DNA of 64,000 nt from JAPOUP01 sp965199865 (GTDB taxonomy: Bacteria; Pseudomonadota; Alphaproteobacteria; Rhodobacterales; Rhodobacteraceae). This document shows positions 53,211 through 61,713 of this stretch, piece after piece. Where the stretch lies: contig CBDATU010000017.1 of assembly GCA_965199865.1 (NCBI GenBank), forward strand, positions 85,121-149,120, read 5' to 3'. The notes beneath the pieces are model-generated. The model had not been told where the DNA came from. It searched no databases and saw nothing but the letters and a program-made list of their open reading frames with translations. The position numbers were made by a program, and so were the translations under genes. How positions within the stretch are numbered: position 1 is the stretch's first letter; every line of letters begins with the position of its first letter.

Positions 53211-55541
53211 CTGTCACTACCGCATACTTGACTAGAGATCGGATCCATGCGAATCGGGGACCATGTATATTGGTCTCAGACAGATTTCCCCTGCCACGGT
53301 CGAGTGGCTGGGGAACGAATGCCTCCGCGGCGGCGTCACGCGTTCGGGCCTCGCCCGCGAGCTGAGCGGCCGGGAGGGTTGGCTGACCCACGACGGGAGG
53401 CCGTCGACGGTCACCGGGATGCGGGTCCTTCCCCTGCTCGCGGAGGAGCTCGGCCTGACGCTGCCGGAGGCGGCGCCGCGCTTCGCGTCGTCCAACGGGC
53501 GACCGGCCGCCGACGACCCTGGCGGCGCCCCGGTCGAGTGCGCTCTGGACGCGCTCGGCGGGGTCCGGCTGGAGCCGTTGGCGGAGGCGGACCGCCGCGC
53601 CTGGGAGTCGATGATGGAGACGCACCATCCGGAGGGCTGGCGGCGGGCTCCGGGAGGGCAGCTGCGGTACTGGATCGTGAGCGGCGCGCAGGGGCGGCTC
53701 GGCGGTCTGGGCTTCGTTCCGGCGTCCTGCCAGCTGGGGCCTCGGGACGGTGCCATCGGCTGGTCGGCGCGGGCGCGGATCGCGAACATGGGCCTCGTCC
53801 TTAACAACCACCGCTTCCTGATCAGACCTTCCGTGAGGGTCCACGGCCTCGCCTCCCTGGCGCTGCGGCTGGCGGCGGAGCGCGTGGCGGACGACTGGCA
53901 GGCCCTCTACGGGGTCCGCCCCGTCCTCGCCTACACGCTCGTGGGTCCGGACCACGCCGGGACGGGTTACAGGGCGGCGGGCTGGGAGAGATGTCCCGGC
54001 CTGACCTCCGGGCGGCGTTCGGGCATCCGTCGCAGCGTGTGGACGCTGCCGCTGCAGCCGGACTGGCGGAAGGTTCTCCAGGCGGAGCCGGAGCGCAGGC
54101 TCGGGCATACCGGACCGCTGCACCGCGGGGGCGACTGGGCGGAGCGGGAATACGCGCGGAGCAGCCATCCGGACGGCCGGGTCCGCCGCCGGATCGCCGC
54201 GATGGGGGCGGCCTGGACCAGGAAGCTCGGTGCGCCGGTGCCGGAGCTGTTTCCGGGCAGGGCGGAGCAGGAGGCGGCTTACAGGCTGCTCTCGAACGCT
54301 GGGGTGACCATGGACGACATACTCGAACCCCACCTGGAGGCGACGGTGGAGCGCTGCCGCCTGGAGCCGGTGATCCTGGCTGTCCAGGACACGACGACGC
54401 TGAACTACGGCACCCTGGCGGCGACGTCCGGGCTGGACGGGCCCGGCGGCGGCGGAAAGGGCACCGACGGCATCCTCGCCCACTGCGGCGTGGCACTGAA
54501 CGGCAGCGGACGCCCGCTCGGGCTGTTCACGCTCGACGCGGACTTCCGGCGGCGGCCGGACAGGGACAGCACCCGCTGGATCGACGGGCTGCGGCGGGCC
54601 GGAGAGCTCGCGGAGGCCTGCCCGGACGCGAAGGTCGTGAGCGTCTGTGACCGCGAAGGCGACTTCTGGGCCCTTCTCCGCGAAGCGGACCGGACCGGCG
54701 CCGCGCTGCTGGTGCGGGCGAGCCGCTCGGCGAAGCGGCGCGTGGCGCTGCCCGACGGCGACGAAAGGTGCCTGTGGGAGCATGTCGCCGCGCTGGAGCC
54801 GGTCGGCCACCGCAGGATCACCGTTCCCGAACGCGGCGGGCCGAAGGCCCGGAAAGCGCGCGTCGCCACGCTGACGCTGCGCTGCGCGGAACTGGACATC
54901 GCGGCGCCGAGGGACGCGGGGGACAGGCGCCCGCTGCCCGTGACGGTGGTCTCCGCCATCGAGGAGAACCCGCCGAAGCGCGTCGCGAAGGGAGGGGAGG
55001 CGCTGCACTGGATGCTCCTGTCCAACGAGGGCGGCGACGGCATGCGGACGGCGGAGACCGCCCTGAGGCGCTACGAACTGCGCTGGCGCATCGAGGAATA
55101 CTTCAGGGCCCTGAAGACGGGGACGAGGATAAAGGACCGCAGGCTCGACGCCGCCGACGACCTGCGCAGATGCCTCGCCTTCGACGCGATAACCGCGTTC
55201 CGGGTCTGGGACCTCCAGCTTCTGGCGCGGGAGAGCCCCGACAGCCCGGCGGACCGCCATGTCAGCCCGGAAAGCGTCGAGGCGGTGGTCATTCACGCCG
55301 CGTATGAGCGCGTCATCGGCCAGAGGGCGCCGCCGGAGCCGGACATGAGCGTGGCGCGCTACGTCACGCTCGTCGCCGGCCTCGCCGGGTTCCGCCCGAC
55401 GAAGCGCCAGCCCCTGCCCGGAACCCAGAAGCTATGGCAGGGCCTGCGCATCCTCAACGTCGCGGAAACCCATGCCAGGGCCATACGGGCCCGGACGGAG
55501 CGGAGAAGGGAATGAGCCGGTCAAGTATGTGGTAGTGACAG
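53211..55541 (+). mobile_element. Complete IS4-family element (DruA/DUF4338 subgroup)
   Basis: The element is 2,331 bases. The terminal repeats begin CTGTCACTACC, continue CATACTTGAC, and differ at one internal base. A perfect 9-bp target duplication GACCAGCGC flanks the element (53202-53210 and 55542-55550). It inserted into the transposase gene of IS5 copy 2. The transposase frame is intact and GC-rich, so this is a recent, possibly active insertion. Confidence 0.93.
53263..55515 (+). CDS. IS4-family transposase with N-terminal DruA/DUF4338 domain
   Basis: The product is 750 residues. Residues 1-290 match the DUF4338/DruA module: SGLARELSGREGWLTHDGRP near 27, GQLRYWIVSGAQGRLGGLGF near 132, IGWSARARIANMGLVLNNHR near 166, and GVRPVLAYTLVGPDHAGTGY near 222. 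Residues 300-750 are a Tn5-like IS4 transposase: MGAAWTRKLGAPVPELFPGR, VILAVQDTTTLNY (first Asp) near 372, VVSVCDREGDFWALL (second Asp) near 461, and RRYELRWRIEEYFRALKTGT near 602 containing the YREK-type Glu region. It is complete and flanked by proper ends. The DruA module in transposases is known; its role in DNA recognition is not established. Confidence 0.93.
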   Translation: MYIGLRQISPATVEWLGNECLRGGVTRSGLARELSGREGWLTHDGRPSTVTGMRVLPLLAEELGLTLPEAAPRFASSNGRPAADDPGGAPVECALDALGGVRLEPLAEADRRAWESMMETHHPEGWRRAPGGQLRYWIVSGAQGRLGGLGFVPASCQLGPRDGAIGWSARARIANMGLVLNNHRFLIRPSVRVHGLASLALRLAAERVADDWQALYGVRPVLAYTLVGPDHAGTGYRAAGWERCPGLTSGRRSGIRRSVWTLPLQPDWRKVLQAEPERRLGHTGPLHRGGDWAEREYARSSHPDGRVRRRIAAMGAAWTRKLGAPVPELFPGRAEQEAAYRLLSNAGVTMDDILEPHLEATVERCRLEPVILAVQDTTTLNYGTLAATSGLDGPGGGGKGTDGILAHCGVALNGSGRPLGLFTLDADFRRRPDRDSTRWIDGLRRAGELAEACPDAKVVSVCDREGDFWALLREADRTGAALLVRASRSAKRRVALPDGDERCLWEHVAALEPVGHRRITVPERGGPKARKARVATLTLRCAELDIAAPRDAGDRRPLPVTVVSAIEENPPKRVAKGGEALHWMLLSNEGGDGMRTAETALRRYELRWRIEEYFRALKTGTRIKDRRLDAADDLRRCLAFDAITAFRVWDLQLLARESPDSPADRHVSPESVEAVVIHAAYERVIGQRAPPEPDMSVARYVTLVAGLAGFRPTKRQPLPGTQKLWQGLRILNVAETHARAIRARTERRRE

Positions 55542-56384
55542 GACCAGCGCCCCGAAAGTCCGGCCCTCCAGGACCCTTCAGGTCATGGGCCTGGCCCGCA
55601 GGGATGGCGATGTCGACCAGGTAGCCGGGCGCGTCGGTCATCGCCAGGACCCTGCCGGTCAGGCCTCCCCGCGAGCGTCCGAGCCCCTGGCCCGAGGCCC
55701 CTTTTCCGCCGGCCGCCTTCCGGTGGGCCCTCATGACCGTGCCGTCGACGCGGACGTACCCTAAATCGAACTCTCCGGACATCCTCTGGAAAACACGGCC
55801 GGAAACGCCGCCCTCCACCCGGCGCCGGAACCGTCTGGAGACGCTGTTCCACTTTCCGAAGCGTTCCGGGAGGTCGCGCCACCGGGCCCCCGTCCGGGTG
55901 CGCCATGGAACCGCCTCAGGGAAAAGACGGCTGTCCGCCGCCGTCACTCCCGGGTCACCCTGTCTGCCCGGAAGAATGTCCTCTACCCGTTCCCACTTGT
56001 CATCCGTCAGGACCTGCCTGCCTTCGCCCATCATACTGCCCTCGATTGCCTGAATGGCCGTTTCGGCCTTTGTTGAGGGCACCGTAGCCGATTCGAATCC
56101 GACGTTCAGATTCAAATGTCAACCGACCCTAGACCGAGGAACCCACATATTGGCGACAACGGATTGCGTTGCTGTCAGTTCCGGCAGACGCGATCAATTC
56201 TGGGGGAGGAATCGCTGAACCCAAAACGGGCGTCACAAGCCAAAATTGCCGGAAATCCAGGGATGCGGCACGACGCAGAAATCCACCATACACGGTATCT
56301 GTGGTTCTACATTGATGAACCAGCCAGAGTGGCATATCTGGCGACCCCAGCAGCAGCCTTCGGGAATTGGCAGGGACGGAACAC

Positions 56385-57437
56385 ATGAACGCATCACCGG
56401 AGAACAGCCGGGATGGAGCGGTACTTGTGACAGGTGGAGCCGGATATATCGGCACCCATGTCGGAGCCGCCCTGATGGAAGCCGGATATCGGATCGTGAT
56501 CCTTGACGACTTCAGCAATTCCGTGCCTCAGGCAGTCGACCGGCTGAACGGCCTCGGGCCTGGCAATGCTGATATTGTGGAAGGCGATATCCGCGACGAA
56601 GCGGTGCTGGACGGGATATTCTCGGCCGAACGGTTCATCGGCGTGATCCACCTCGCCGGGCTGAAAGCGGTAGGGGAATCCGTTGCGAACCCGATAAGGT
56701 ATTACGACGTGAATGTCGGTGGTGCGCTCCGCCTGGTCAACGCGATGGTCAGAAACCGGGTTGCCAGGCTGATATTCTCGTCCACGGCAACGGTTTATGG
56801 CGATCCGTCCACTCTACCGGTTGCGGAAGATGCCGACCTGCGGCCTGAACATCCATACGGCCGGTCGAAACTGATGGTCGAGCGGATACTGCAGGATGTC
56901 GCAATAGCCCAACCATGGATGCGGATCATGTCGCTGCGATATTTCAATCCCGCGGGTGCCCATCCAAGCGGCCGGATCGGAGAGGATCCAAAGGGCGTTC
57001 CAAACAACCTGCTTCCATACATTGCGCAGACGGCCGTTGGCGCCCTTGATGAAGTCACAGTGTTCGGCAATGACTGGCCGACACCGGACGGAACCGGCAT
57101 CCGCGACTATCTCCACGTCATGGATGTGGCAGAAGGGCATGTCGCAGCCCTGTCCCATCTGGTTGGCGGTGGCGGAGAGAGCGGATACAATCTCGCCATC
57201 AATCTCGGGTCAGGCCGTGGTACGAGCGTTCTTGAGGTGATTCGAACCTTCAGCGAGGTCATCGGGCGCGACATTCCATATCGCATTGTGGAACGGAGAC
57301 CGGGTGATGTCGCAGCCTACTGGGCTGATCCCGCACTCGCTGAACGACTTCTCGGCTGGTCAGCCAAATTGGACATGCATAGGATCTGCGGTGACCATTG
57401 GGCCTGGCAGTCAGCGAATCCAAACGGTTACAGCTAG
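56385..57437 (+). CDS. galE: UDP-glucose 4-epimerase
   Basis: The product is 350 residues from the ATG preceded by AGGGA; an in-frame TTG six codons earlier is less likely. It interconverts UDP-glucose and UDP-galactose with bound NAD. The NAD-binding motif is VTGGAGYIGTHVG near residue 14, STATVYGDPSTLPVAED near 123-139 carries the catalytic Ser/Thr, and YGRSK near 150 holds Tyr and Lys. LRYFNPAGAHPSGRIGEDP near 184 is the usual substrate-loop signature. It stands alone, with an IS relic directly upstream that may have removed its original promoter or operon partners. Confidence 0.94.
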   Translation: MNASPENSRDGAVLVTGGAGYIGTHVGAALMEAGYRIVILDDFSNSVPQAVDRLNGLGPGNADIVEGDIRDEAVLDGIFSAERFIGVIHLAGLKAVGESVANPIRYYDVNVGGALRLVNAMVRNRVARLIFSSTATVYGDPSTLPVAEDADLRPEHPYGRSKLMVERILQDVAIAQPWMRIMSLRYFNPAGAHPSGRIGEDPKGVPNNLLPYIAQTAVGALDEVTVFGNDWPTPDGTGIRDYLHVMDVAEGHVAALSHLVGGGGESGYNLAINLGSGRGTSVLEVIRTFSEVIGRDIPYRIVERRPGDVAAYWADPALAERLLGWSAKLDMHRICGDHWAWQSANPNGYS

Positions 57438-58160
57438 ACATTGCCCGCCAATCCCGGGAGCATCCCAGCTCTGTTGGCTGATAGACGGCATCCGAATAGA
57501 TTTTTCCTCCCTGCACTGCATGCCTGCGGTCCAGACCGATTATCACCGTACCCCAAAACTCATTCTTCCCCGAAAGTCGTGACGCATTTCGTGAAGGAAT
57601 ATGCTGCCCAAGTGCGATCGAGGCCGAGCTTACCCAATATGCGGGCGCAGAATTCCGCCTTCCCAGATCCTCCGATCCGCCGACCGCTCGACGAATCACA
57701 TTCTTACGTCGCACCATTGCCACAAGGAAACATCCACCGCCCTACCCTTTCCGTAGCGTGATAAGAGCCTGAATGGGGGAACGAGCAGTAACGGACTTCG
57801 GAGCGGAAGTTATCGGGTATCCTGTGCAAACATCAGGCAAGCAACAAGACACACCGCACACACGCTCCGGACGTATCCAGTTATTCACAGGTGAAAGAAG
57901 CCGAAGAAATGAAAAGAAGCACGGTAGAGATGCTGATGTGGCAACCGTCTCGACTTCCAGCGGTCAACACTACCCACAGAACGATCTAGTCATCCGGCAT
58001 CTCTGAACAGTGGTCAGGTTCCGGTCGCCGCCTGCGTTCATCAGCCTGAACACAGGGACGTTCAGGAACTGATCGCCCCACCACTACGTAAGTCATCACA
58101 TACCGGCAACCTGGACCCCAACCCGTCAATTGACACTGCGCCGATCATCGTAATGGCATT
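57438..58160. other. Decayed stretch after galE
   Basis: About 720 bases with only short, overlapping frames and no domain I recognise. The part from 57780 onward is less GC-rich than the surroundings. It also covers the end of the metal-sensor operon, whose terminator I cannot identify with confidence. Confidence 0.4.
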
Positions 58161-58649
58161 TCACTTTCGCTTCCGACGCTTCAGTTTTCTGTCCAGCTCA
58201 TCCGCATACGCGATCCGACCCTCTGGACTCATCGCAGCGATCCGCTCAAGCAAAGCCCCCTGACCCAGTAGCTGACGCTCCAGGATCCGATCTCGCTGCT
58301 CAGCGAACAGCCGTTCCACTTCCTCCGCCTCGAAGGGATCTGAACGTAGGGCGGTAAGAAACGCCTCGAACTGGGCCCGAAGTTCGGCGCGGTTGTCCCG
58401 GAAACTGTCCGCGTCCCGCTCAAGCGCTTCGTGCAGCGCCATCCTGTCTTCGTCGGGTAACGCTCGCACAAATGGTGCATAGCCCAACCCGCGAAGGGCC
58501 GTTCGATCACGGTGATGCGATCCGGCGAGCAGCGCGCCAGCCACTATCCCAACTACCAACAGATTGACGGCGAGTGATACAATCAGCACGATCTTTGTTC
58601 TGCCCAGTCTCTTCCTGGGGCCATTCGGTGTGGAATTCTGGTCTGCCAT
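58161..58649 (-). CDS. Periplasmic heavy-metal-sensor-type protein (Spy/CpxP-like)
   Basis: The product is 162 residues. An N-terminal TM anchor (KIVLIVSLAVNLLVVGIVAG) places the rest in the periplasm. The remainder is an all-helical charged domain with ALPDEDRMALHEALERDADS, then FEAFLTALRSDPFEAEEVER and FAEQRDRILERQLLGQGALL. This pattern matches the 'periplasmic heavy metal sensor' family related to CpxP/Spy/CnrX. It is the last gene of an operon with an ECF sigma factor and its likely anti-sigma protein, four bases downstream of the latter. It may sense metal or envelope stress and feed the sigma system. The metal is unknown. Confidence 0.82.
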   Translation of the reverse strand: MADQNSTPNGPRKRLGRTKIVLIVSLAVNLLVVGIVAGALLAGSHHRDRTALRGLGYAPFVRALPDEDRMALHEALERDADSFRDNRAELRAQFEAFLTALRSDPFEAEEVERLFAEQRDRILERQLLGQGALLERIAAMSPEGRIAYADELDRKLKRRKRK

Positions 58650-58653
58650 TGCC

Positions 58654-59025
58654 TTACGCCTCCCAAATCAGATCAAAGAAAGAGGGCATGATGTCCTCAA
58701 GCGAATAGCCTGTGGCGGTGGCCAGATATCCACCGGATAGACCGTCAATCGGCGCTGCCGCGAAGTATCCGATGGCAAGCCCAGCCGCAGCCGTGGTCAC
58801 GAGCCCTACCGCTGCGGGAAAACCCCCGATCGCCCCCAGGATCGCATCCAGAAGCCTCGGCTTCGACGCTGTCACATTGCCAATGGCAGCGTCAGCCTGC
58901 CGCCTGGAATCCTCCATGATCCGCTCCAGCAGCTGCTCCGAGGGTCGCGCCTCATACTGGCGGGCGGCAACAAACAGGGATTCCAGCTCCCGATCATCCA
59001 ATGGTCGTTGTTCAGCCATCCTCAT
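58654..59025 (-). CDS. Probable anti-sigma factor, membrane anchored
   Basis: The product is 123 residues from MRMAEQRPLDDRELESLF; a second ATG two codons later is equally possible. The cytoplasmic N-terminal 80 residues are followed by one TM segment (AAVGLVTTAAAGLAIGYFAA) and a short periplasmic tail. It overlaps the end of the sigma factor gene by about 14 bases, the usual arrangement for a sigma/anti-sigma pair. No zinc-binding HxxxCxxC motif is present, so it is not a ZAS-type factor. The assignment rests on position and topology. Confidence 0.7.
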   Translation of the reverse strand: MRMAEQRPLDDRELESLFVAARQYEARPSEQLLERIMEDSRRQADAAIGNVTASKPRLLDAILGAIGGFPAAVGLVTTAAAGLAIGYFAAAPIDGLSGGYLATATGYSLEDIMPSFFDLIWEA

Positions 59026-59599
59026 ACCCCAGTTCCTCACGATGCGCGGCAAGCTGCGCGGCTAATCCGCGCTTGCCACGTGCGGTCAGGCTTTCCACCG
59101 CTTCGACGCCAATATCCATGATCCCGGCGATCTCTGGATTCGAGAGCCCTTCGATATGCCGCAGGACAACTGCCTGCCGCTGACGATCCGGCAGTTTCGC
59201 CAACGCCGCTGAAAGCGCCCGTTCCCTCACGGACTGCATGAGTCTCGCTTCCATCGGCGGTGATCCGTCTTCCTGTTCCGGGATCCCGTCGATCCCAACC
59301 GTTCGTACCCGCCTTCGCCGGTCGATGCAGAGGTTCGATGCGACGCGATAAAGCCATGTCGTAACCTTGGCTTCGCCCTGACGCCATGAACCGGACTGCT
59401 TCCAGAGCTTTAGCATTGCCTCCTGCGCCACGTCCTCAGCTTCGGCCCGGTCGCCACCCAGCATCCGCATGGCGAACCCCAGAACAACTGGTGTCAGCCG
59501 CAGGGTGAGAACACGAGCGGCATCCCTGTCGCCGTTGGAAAAGGCGACCAGAAGGGCCTCGTTTGGGGCATCACTGAGCGCGTCGAAAGCCATTTCCAT
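59012..59599 (-). CDS. ECF-type RNA polymerase sigma factor
   Basis: The product is about 195 residues from the ATG at 59599; the frame extends 13 codons upstream to a GTG. Region 2 is in VVLGFAMRMLGGDRAEAEDV then AQEAMLKLWKQ and WLYRVASNLCIDRRRR. Region 4 is in LAKLPDRQRQAVVLRHIEGL then SNPEIAGIMDIGVEAVESLT. It directs RNA polymerase to a stress regulon, probably including its own operon. Neighbours (EF-hand protein, membrane anti-sigma, periplasmic metal sensor) suggest a periplasmic metal or calcium signal. The pair of sigma and anti-sigma genes overlaps. Confidence 0.93.
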   Translation of the reverse strand: MEMAFDALSDAPNEALLVAFSNGDRDAARVLTLRLTPVVLGFAMRMLGGDRAEAEDVAQEAMLKLWKQSGSWRQGEAKVTTWLYRVASNLCIDRRRRVRTVGIDGIPEQEDGSPPMEARLMQSVRERALSAALAKLPDRQRQAVVLRHIEGLSNPEIAGIMDIGVEAVESLTARGKRGLAAQLAAHREELGYEDG

Positions 59600-59645
59600 A
59601 GTCCCAGTGGACTCTCCCGAACCACATCGACCTATCACCCGCGTC

Positions 59646-59671
59646 AGGGGCGGGGCTAGTGCCCCGTCCCT
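59646..59671. promoter_or_regulatory. GC-rich hairpin between EF-hand and sigma factor genes
   Basis: AGGGGCGGGGC and GCCCCGTCCCT form an 11-bp stem with one G-T pair and a TAGT loop. It lies in the short gap between the EF-hand stop and the sigma factor start. There is no T run, so it is more likely an attenuator or mRNA-processing hairpin that lowers sigma factor output than a full terminator. Confidence 0.5.
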
Positions 59672-59685
59672 CTGGGTTACGCGGA

Positions 59686-60180
59686 TCAGTGCCCGTGGCC
59701 TCTCCGAAACCAGCTTCGGCGACCATTGTTTCCGTCTTCCAATTCGGACTTGGTGATCATCCCATCGCTGTCGGCGTCAAGACGTTCGAACATTCGCTCG
59801 AACCGTTCAGGCATGACAGCGGCGATTGCCTCTTCAAGGCTAAGCAGACCGTCGTCGTTGGCGTCATGCCGCTCGATTCGGTTTCTGATGTGGCGGTTCC
59901 GCCGTTCCACACGCCATTCCTCGATGGCATTCGCCAGTTCTTCAGCCGAAAGCTGCCCATCTCCATCAGAATCTGCGTCACTGAAACGCTCGGCCCAGGC
60001 GGCCTCGATTTCATCCATTGTGACCGAATCATCGCCGTTCCCATCAAACAGCTCGAACATATGTATCGGCGACCCATCACGGTCGCCGGATCGTCCCTTG
60101 CCCATATCGTGCCCGGCAGCAGGCATGGCGAGGAATGAAAGGGTGGCCAAAGCGGCCGCTATGCTGACTGAAGTGCGCAT
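59686..60180 (-). CDS. Periplasmic EF-hand calcium-binding protein
   Basis: The product is 164 residues. The start has AGGAGT seven bases upstream. The signal peptide RTSVSIAAALATLSFLAMPA ends near AAGH. Four EF-hand loops follow: DGNGDDSVTMDE, DADSDGDGQLSAEE, DANDDGLLSLEE and DADSDGMITKSE, each with the Asp-rich positions for calcium. The C-terminus is basic and histidine-rich (RRSWFRRGHGH), which could bind another metal. It is the first gene of the minus-strand operon with the sigma factor and may be a target or sensor of it. Confidence 0.9.
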   Translation of the reverse strand: MRTSVSIAAALATLSFLAMPAAGHDMGKGRSGDRDGSPIHMFELFDGNGDDSVTMDEIEAAWAERFSDADSDGDGQLSAEELANAIEEWRVERRNRHIRNRIERHDANDDGLLSLEEAIAAVMPERFERMFERLDADSDGMITKSELEDGNNGRRSWFRRGHGH

Positions 60181-60556
60181 CCTGTCTTTACTCCTATTGA
60201 CCCGAGGTGCTCGTCAAGCGGCTCTTCAGCCGCCTCTTCTGGACATCAAACGAATGGGCCAGAAAATTCCGTCGCGAAAATCGTAACCATTGCACAGGAG
60301 GTGCCAAAAACTTGTCGTCCCCTTCTGCACATGTCGAAACCATGATTGCCGTTCCGACCCAAGCTGACATTGGGGCCGCTTCTCATCCACCTAAACGGGT
60401 AGGCATCGCCGAGTGAGGATTCAAATCCCCCACTCCACCCTGATCCGCATCACCAACTCACTGTCTTGCGACAGACCGCCGCAAGGACCAAACGCACATT
60501 CACGTTCTCTGAGGATCGGCTATGTTCGCGCAATCCGTATCCGTACGAGGCCAGAA
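60181..60556. other. Divergent intergenic region before the DUF983 gene
   Basis: This region should hold the promoters of the EF-hand operon (minus) and the DUF983-NUDIX pair (plus). A small hairpin, GCGGCT with AGCCGC, lies in the leader of the EF-hand gene around 60219-60236. No gene or complete tRNA is supported. Confidence 0.4.
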
Positions 60557-61009
60557 ATGCATTCTGCAGCGGAAATTCCACCGAACCGGCCAGTACTGGC
60601 TGCCATGCTGAAGGGCTGGCGCCGACGCTGTCCGAACTGTGGTTCCGGTCCGATGATGCGCAGCTATCTAAAGGTTCGCGACACCTGTCCGGTCTGCGGC
60701 GAGGTGCTAGGCAACCATCGCGCCGACGATGGGCCAGCTTATCTGACGATCCTCGTCGTCGGCCATTTGATGGCCCCTGTGCTTCTGTGGGCATATATTA
60801 CCTACAGGCCGGAACCTCTGACTCTGGCAGCGATATTTTCGGTTGGATGCGTTGGAGTTTCGCTATACCTGCTGCCCAGATTTAAGGGAATGATCGTGGC
60901 GATCCAGTGGGCCAAACTGATGCACGGCTTCGGAGAAACGCCTAATTCAGCACTTAACGTGAGGGCTGGCCCTTGGAGCAGCGCGCAATCCGCGACGCAG
61001 CGACGGTAA
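60557..61009 (+). CDS. DUF983 membrane protein
   Basis: The product is 150 residues from MHSAAEIPPNRPVLAAM; upstream codons of the open frame lack homologous character. A zinc-ribbon-like segment RRCPNCGSGPMMRSYLKVRD then CPVCGE near residue 24-48 precedes GNHRADDGPAYLTILVVGHL and two TM helices, the defining DUF983 layout. The role is unknown, perhaps linked to cytochrome oxidase assembly in some lineages. It overlaps the NUDIX gene by 37 bases, and the pair recurs in Rhodobacterales as far as I know. Confidence 0.88.
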   Translation: MHSAAEIPPNRPVLAAMLKGWRRRCPNCGSGPMMRSYLKVRDTCPVCGEVLGNHRADDGPAYLTILVVGHLMAPVLLWAYITYRPEPLTLAAIFSVGCVGVSLYLLPRFKGMIVAIQWAKLMHGFGETPNSALNVRAGPWSSAQSATQRR

Positions 61010-61659
61010 TTCTTGTCCGCGACCCGGCAACCGAACCAAGGGTGCTGATGGGCCAGCGCGGAATGGGCGCGGCCTTTATGCCCAACAAGTTCGTGTTCCC
61101 TGGCGGCGCGGTCGATCCCCTTGATCAATCGGTTCCATTTGAAGGCGATCTGCCGGAACCCTGCGCCACGCGGCTCGAGGAAGGCTGCGCCTCCGGACTC
61201 GGCCCAAGCCTGTTCGCGGCGGCGATCCGTGAACTCTGGGAAGAGACGGGCCTGATGGTCGGCGCTCACGGCCATTGGCCGAACGAGATCCCTGATGGGT
61301 GGAAAGAGTTCGCCAGGGCGGGACTACTTCCCGACCCAGGCAGCCTAAGTTTCGTTTTCCGCGCCATCACACCCCCTGGTCGACCACGTCGCTTCGACGC
61401 ACGCTTCTTTCTGGGCAACGCCGATATGGTGACAGGCGATCCCGACGATTTTTCCCACGCCTCTGACGAGCTCTGCCATCTCCAGTGGATTCCCCTCATC
61501 GACCTGGACCGTTTCGAACTGCCATTCATCACTAGAGTGGTACTGGCCGAAATCGCCAGTTCCCTGCCCGATCTCGGCCCACCCGCTTCGGTTCCATTCC
61601 TCCGCAACCAAGATGAACAGCAGCTGTTTCTGCGCCTCAACGGCGAATGCTCCCCATAA
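60973..61659 (+). CDS. NUDIX hydrolase
   Basis: The product is 228 residues starting at a TTG inside the end of the DUF983 gene (MEQRAIRDAATVILVRDPAT); no better start exists before the conserved N-terminal strand. The NUDIX box is spread as usual for this long subfamily: FPGGAVDPLD near residue 42, then ALFAAAIRELWEETGLMVGA-type sequence (LFAAAIRELWEETGL) near 83 with the REx2EE catalytic core. It hydrolyses a nucleoside diphosphate linked to another moiety, possibly CoA or an ADP-sugar. The substrate is not identifiable from sequence. Confidence 0.9.
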   Translation: MEQRAIRDAATVILVRDPATEPRVLMGQRGMGAAFMPNKFVFPGGAVDPLDQSVPFEGDLPEPCATRLEEGCASGLGPSLFAAAIRELWEETGLMVGAHGHWPNEIPDGWKEFARAGLLPDPGSLSFVFRAITPPGRPRRFDARFFLGNADMVTGDPDDFSHASDELCHLQWIPLIDLDRFELPFITRVVLAEIASSLPDLGPPASVPFLRNQDEQQLFLRLNGECSP

Positions 61660-61713
61660 GCCGGAACGTGACGTCTGGTATCGCTCTGGCAATCCATTTG
61701 GATCAGTTCAGTG

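Larger units (their letters stand above)
52934..56128 (-). mobile_element. IS5-family (IS427-like) element, copy 2, split by an IS4-family element
   Basis: Removing the inner IS leaves 855 bases, the right size for the group. Ends match as imperfect inverted repeats: GGGTGCGTTGACAATC-like on the left and, read inward from the right, GGGTCGGTTGACATTTG. CTAG lies outside both ends (52930-52933 and 56129-56132). The transposase N-terminal part reads DDKWERVEDILPGRQGDPGV, WRDLPERFGKWNSVSRRF and YVRVDGTVMRAHRKAAGGKG. After the break come GALVADRASGADWLV, VVIPSRSNRK and FRVVATRYNRTAASFRATFL. At least two frameshifts also break the protein, so it is a relic. Confidence 0.85.

Noticed and set aside
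53263..54130. Druantia-type anti-phage defence system
   Set aside because: The DruA-like domain is part of a transposase with proper IS ends. No DruB-E or helicase genes are present.
52948..55296. 782-residue open frame antisense to the IS4 transposase
   Set aside because: It is a GC-rich shadow frame. It becomes meaningful only at its end, where it enters the IS5 transposase C-terminus.
60412..60440. tRNA 3'-half-like sequence (GATTCAAATCC followed by CACTCCACC)
   Set aside because: No matching acceptor 5' strand, D-arm or anticodon arm lies at the right distance upstream, and the T-stem has mismatches. At most it is a relic or chance.
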